A stretch of 8,136 nt of DNA from positions 1 to 8,136 of the forward strand of contig JANQQY010000458.1 of the NCBI GenBank assembly GCA_028284845.1, read 5' to 3'. The notes beneath the pieces were generated by a model. That model was not told where the DNA came from, searched no databases, and saw nothing but the letters and a program-made list of their open reading frames with translations. This DNA comes from Spirochaetales bacterium (GTDB lineage: Bacteria; Spirochaetota; Spirochaetia; DSM-27196; SLST01). The position numbers were made by a program, and so were the translations under genes. Positions 5,959 to 8,136 of this stretch are shown piece by piece (within the stretch, counting starts at the first letter, position 1; each line of letters opens with the position of its first letter).

Positions 5959-6660
5959 CTATTCGCGACTTGTAGTGGAGCGGACGTAGATTCGCTCTCG
6001 GCCGCGCTTGCCGCGTGTGACGAGGAGACCCATCTTACAGAGCGCACGCGTTACCGGTTGTGCCTGAGCGTACCGGAGAGAACCGATGGCCATCAGATCG
6101 CTGTTTGTGAACTCCTCCGATAGTCCGACGGGAAGTGCGCTGAGGTAGTCCGATCGGGAGCTCAGGGTCACGATGCGAACAACGTCACCGAGCTGCCGTG
6201 CCGCGATACTCACCCCCTTTCTTCTCCAGCTACCTTTCCCATCGTCGATTCGCGTCTCGATCGCTCGCACCAGAACAACGTGGATGGAAACGCTCGGGTG
6301 CGGAAGCAGATCTGCGATCGCGACGATCTCGCGAAAGGCGTCCTCGAATCGCCCTCGCTTGGGAGAACGTCGACTGCTGATGAGCTCGCCCGCGGCGGTC
6401 AGCTTGGTGATCACTGTCTCCACAGCGATCGGATGAACAACGACTACCTCACCTAGCGGCGCGAAATGCTCGATCTTCCTGCGGAGCTTCGCGAAGGCGC
6501 TCGTCTGAACCTCGACGATTCCCGACTCCGTGACAACATCCACCACGAATCCGTCAATCGATTGCTCGACACTTCCGGTCTCGGGCGCATAACGATACTT
6601 AAGCTGCTCATGCAATTCTGTCTCATTGAGGCTCCCAATCGCAGCCCCGTCATCCGGCAT
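5959..6660 (-). CDS. Uncharacterised protein, PD-(D/E)XK-like core with C-terminal winged helix
   Basis: A 233-residue soluble protein with no signal peptide. I do not have a name for it. Visible parts: an N-terminal helix with acids (LNETELHEQLKYRY, E13/E15/E18); two strands carrying DGFVVDVV (D36, D41) and GIVEVQT (E50, Q52). This D-x8-E-x-Q arrangement matches the PD-(D/E)XK nuclease signature in its ExQ variant, as known in CoiA-like families. After a further strand (GEVVVVHPIAVE) comes a basic segment RRSPKRGRFEDAF (97-109), then HVVLVRAIETRIDDGKGSWRRKG (127-149; charged, looks conserved). The C-terminus, about 180-227 (EEFTNSDLMAIGS through TRALCKMGLLVTRGKRGRERIYV), has the helix-turn-helix plus beta-wing pattern of a winged-helix domain. 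DNA or RNA binding with possible cleavage is inferred; there is no direct evidence of activity. The ATG at 6660 follows a TGATAGCCT box by 6 nt. A regulator with a degenerate nuclease fold is the main alternative. Confidence 0.8.
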   Translation of the reverse strand: MPDDGAAIGSLNETELHEQLKYRYAPETGSVEQSIDGFVVDVVTESGIVEVQTSAFAKLRRKIEHFAPLGEVVVVHPIAVETVITKLTAAGELISSRRSPKRGRFEDAFREIVAIADLLPHPSVSIHVVLVRAIETRIDDGKGSWRRKGVSIAARQLGDVVRIVTLSSRSDYLSALPVGLSEEFTNSDLMAIGSLRYAQAQPVTRALCKMGLLVTRGKRGRERIYVRSTTSRE

Positions 6661-6666
6661 CGCGCA

Positions 6667-6675
6667 AGGCTATCA
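6667..6675 (-). promoter_or_regulatory. Extended -10 (TGATAGCCT) of a predicted leaderless promoter for the 233-residue protein
   Basis: On the minus strand TGATAGCCT combines the TGn extension with TAGCCT, the same hexamer as at the DUF2721 gene. It ends 6 nt before the ATG at 6660, and there is no Shine-Dalgarno. The -35 is poor at 16-18 bp, which an extended -10 can tolerate. Confidence 0.45.
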
Positions 6676-6685
6676 GATAACCTAA

Positions 6686-6714
6686 TTGTGAGGCACTACT
6701 CCGGTTCGTATAAT
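6686..6714 (+). promoter_or_regulatory. Consensus promoter, predicted leaderless, of the second MCP
   Basis: TTGTGA (6686-6691), 17 bp, then a perfect TATAAT (6709-6714). The -10 ends 6 nt before the ATG at 6721, so the transcript should begin at or beside the A of the start codon. Nothing upstream resembles a Shine-Dalgarno (the six bases before ATG are CGGATC). This is the clearest sigma-70 promoter in the window. Confidence 0.75.
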
Positions 6715-6720
6715 CGGATC

Positions 6721-8136
6721 ATGAATATCTCAGTGCGACTACGGCTGGTGCTTCTGGGACTTCTCTTTGTTCTGATCACTTCCGCTGTAGCGGTCACTCT
6801 TTCTTTAACGTTCTTCCGACGCCAGGTCGACGTCCTCTACGAGCAAGACTTCTCCAGTCGGGCTGAAGGCATCGAGTTTGAATATACCGACATTGACGCG
6901 ATGAGCGCCGCATCAAGCGAGGTCTGGAACCTCCAGAACACGCTTGTGGATGAGCTCGGGCGACGATACAGGGGCGCCGGTAGCAGGCATCCATTTGTCT
7001 TCAACGGAGCAGGCGAGATCGTGCTCTGGTCGGATGAGATTGGGCTCGACCGGTCGTTTGCGGAAGCGTTGGCTCTTGAAGTCGACGAGTTGGATACTAC
7101 GGATGAAGATCAGATTGCGACCACCCGCGAAACGGAGATCGGGACGGTGCTTGTCGTGCTGCACTACTACGAGCCATGGGACTGGTACACCGGGTATATC
7201 GTTACCAACACCGAGCGATATGCACTGCTTCGGCAGTTCCTCCTCGTTCTTGGCGGAGCCCTTCTCCTCGTCGCGCTCCTTTCAGTACTGGTCTACATCT
7301 TCACCATTCGTCGAATGCTCTCCCCGCTCCTACGGGTAGAGGACGCTCTCCGAGAGTACGGCGAGGGCGACCTCCGTTCCCGAGTGAACGTCTCCCGCCA
7401 CGATGAGCTTGGTCGCATCGCATCCGGCATCAATCAGTTCGCCGTGAACCTGAGCGGCATCGTGAACAGCATTGCTGAGAGCTCCCGGTCGAGTGTGACC
7501 GTCGAGCGCAGCCTCAACGAAAGTGCTGAATCGGCGTCCCAACTCATGGGTGACATCACTGGCGGAACTAAGGAGATCTCGGGGCGGGTCGATCGGCTCA
7601 ACGAGCTCATGATCACGTCTAACGACTCTGTTGAGCGGATTTCGAGCGAGATTGAGGCGCTCTCGAATCGGATCGAGGATCAGTTCGCAGCGGTCACACA
7701 ATCAACCTCCAGTATCGAAGAGATGAGTAGCTCCCTTGGAAACGTGGCGGCAATCACGCAATCGAAGCGCGCTTCGGCTGAGCGGCTCATTGCGACTGCT
7801 CATTCGGGTGGGGAGCAGTTAGGGCAGACCACTGACGCTATCCAAGCCCTTCTTCAAAAGGTCGATTCGATTTCTGAGTTCATCACCATCATTCAGAACG
7901 TGGCCAACCAGACAAATCTGCTCGCGATGAATGCAGCTATCGAGGCTGCTCATGCAGGCGAAGCCGGCCGCGGATTTGCGGTTGTCGCGGATGAGATTCG
8001 AAAGCTGGCCGAAGAGGCGGCGACAAACTCCACATCGACTGCCGCATCGCTCGGCGAGATCGTCGAGCAGGTCGAACACGCCGCCCGATCCGGAACCGGG
8101 ACCCGGCAGGCATTCGAAGAGATCGAGCAAGAGATC
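6721..8136 (+). CDS. Methyl-accepting chemotaxis protein with small Cache-like sensor, 3' end missing
   Basis: An open frame of 472 codons with no stop runs off the right edge. Order: membrane helix about 8-30, periplasmic region about 31-171, membrane helix 172-196, HAMP 197-245 (RRMLSPLLRVEDALREYGEG...), then the coiled-coil signalling domain. The hairpin tip is at 396-432 (NQTNLLAMNAAIEAAHAGEA, then GRGFAVVADEIRKLAEE), the CheA/CheW-binding region. The periplasmic part is about 140 residues and ends in HYYEPWDWYTGYIV, which resembles the last strands of single-Cache (sCache) sensors; the assignment is tentative. It differs from the sensor of the other MCP in the window, so the two are not recent copies. 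The start is fixed by the promoter immediately before it and by the hydrophobic N-terminus (MNISVRLRLVLLGLLFVLIT). The missing part should be the descending helix and tail. Ligand unknown. Confidence 0.93.
   Translation, partial: MNISVRLRLVLLGLLFVLITSAVAVTLSLTFFRRQVDVLYEQDFSSRAEGIEFEYTDIDAMSAASSEVWNLQNTLVDELGRRYRGAGSRHPFVFNGAGEIVLWSDEIGLDRSFAEALALEVDELDTTDEDQIATTRETEIGTVLVVLHYYEPWDWYTGYIVTNTERYALLRQFLLVLGGALLLVALLSVLVYIFTIRRMLSPLLRVEDALREYGEGDLRSRVNVSRHDELGRIASGINQFAVNLSGIVNSIAESSRSSVTVERSLNESAESASQLMGDITGGTKEISGRVDRLNELMITSNDSVERISSEIEALSNRIEDQFAAVTQSTSSIEEMSSSLGNVAAITQSKRASAERLIATAHSGGEQLGQTTDAIQALLQKVDSISEFITIIQNVANQTNLLAMNAAIEAAHAGEAGRGFAVVADEIRKLAEEAATNSTSTAASLGEIVEQVEHAARSGTGTRQAFEEIEQEI

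Noticed and set aside
1..8136. CRISPR arrays, insertion sequences or tandem repeats
   Set aside because: No regularly spaced repeats, terminal inverted repeats or transposase-like frames were seen on reading both strands.

Overview
The window is 8.1 kb of bacterial chromosome with moderately high GC and dense coding, with short or bidirectional intergenic gaps. It holds seven protein genes, two of them cut by the window edges, and one tRNA gene. There is no sign of phage, insertion sequence or CRISPR. The organism is motile and chemotactic, since two different methyl-accepting chemotaxis proteins (MCPs) lie here. The 'AMNAAIEAAHAG' form of the MCP signalling tip is common in spirochaetes, deltaproteobacteria and Firmicutes. 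A spirochaete-like or other diderm bacterium is my best guess, but the sequence alone does not settle it.

Layout, left to right: (1) the 3' end of a PQQ-dependent soluble aldose-sugar dehydrogenase, + strand; (2) a complete M29 metallo-aminopeptidase, + strand; (3) a convergent gap with two strong hairpins; (4) an aldo/keto reductase, - strand; (5) divergent from it, a small three-helix DUF2721-type membrane protein, + strand; (6) convergent with that, a 751-residue Cache/HAMP chemoreceptor, - strand; (7) a tRNA-Arg(CCT), - strand; (8) an uncharacterised 233-residue protein, - strand, with a PD-(D/E)XK-like motif and a probable winged helix; (9) divergent from it across 60 bp, a second chemoreceptor, + strand, that runs off the right edge.

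The genes do not form one pathway. Sugar dehydrogenase, aminopeptidase and aldo/keto reductase are separate metabolic functions, each apparently with its own promoter. The two receptors have unrelated sensor regions but should feed the same CheA/CheW system, whose genes are not here.

The most consistent unusual signal is in the start regions. Four of the five complete or 5'-complete genes examined outside the aldo/keto reductase (aminopeptidase, DUF2721 protein, 233-residue protein, second MCP) have a TAnnnT -10 hexamer ending only 5-6 nt before the ATG and no usable Shine-Dalgarno. This predicts leaderless mRNAs. The first MCP is ambiguous, and the aldo/keto reductase has a perfect AGGAGG. 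The tRNA shows similar geometry, with a -10-like box 7 nt before the mature 5' end. The best candidate for unknown biology is the 233-residue nuclease-like protein together with its divergent leaderless promoter region.
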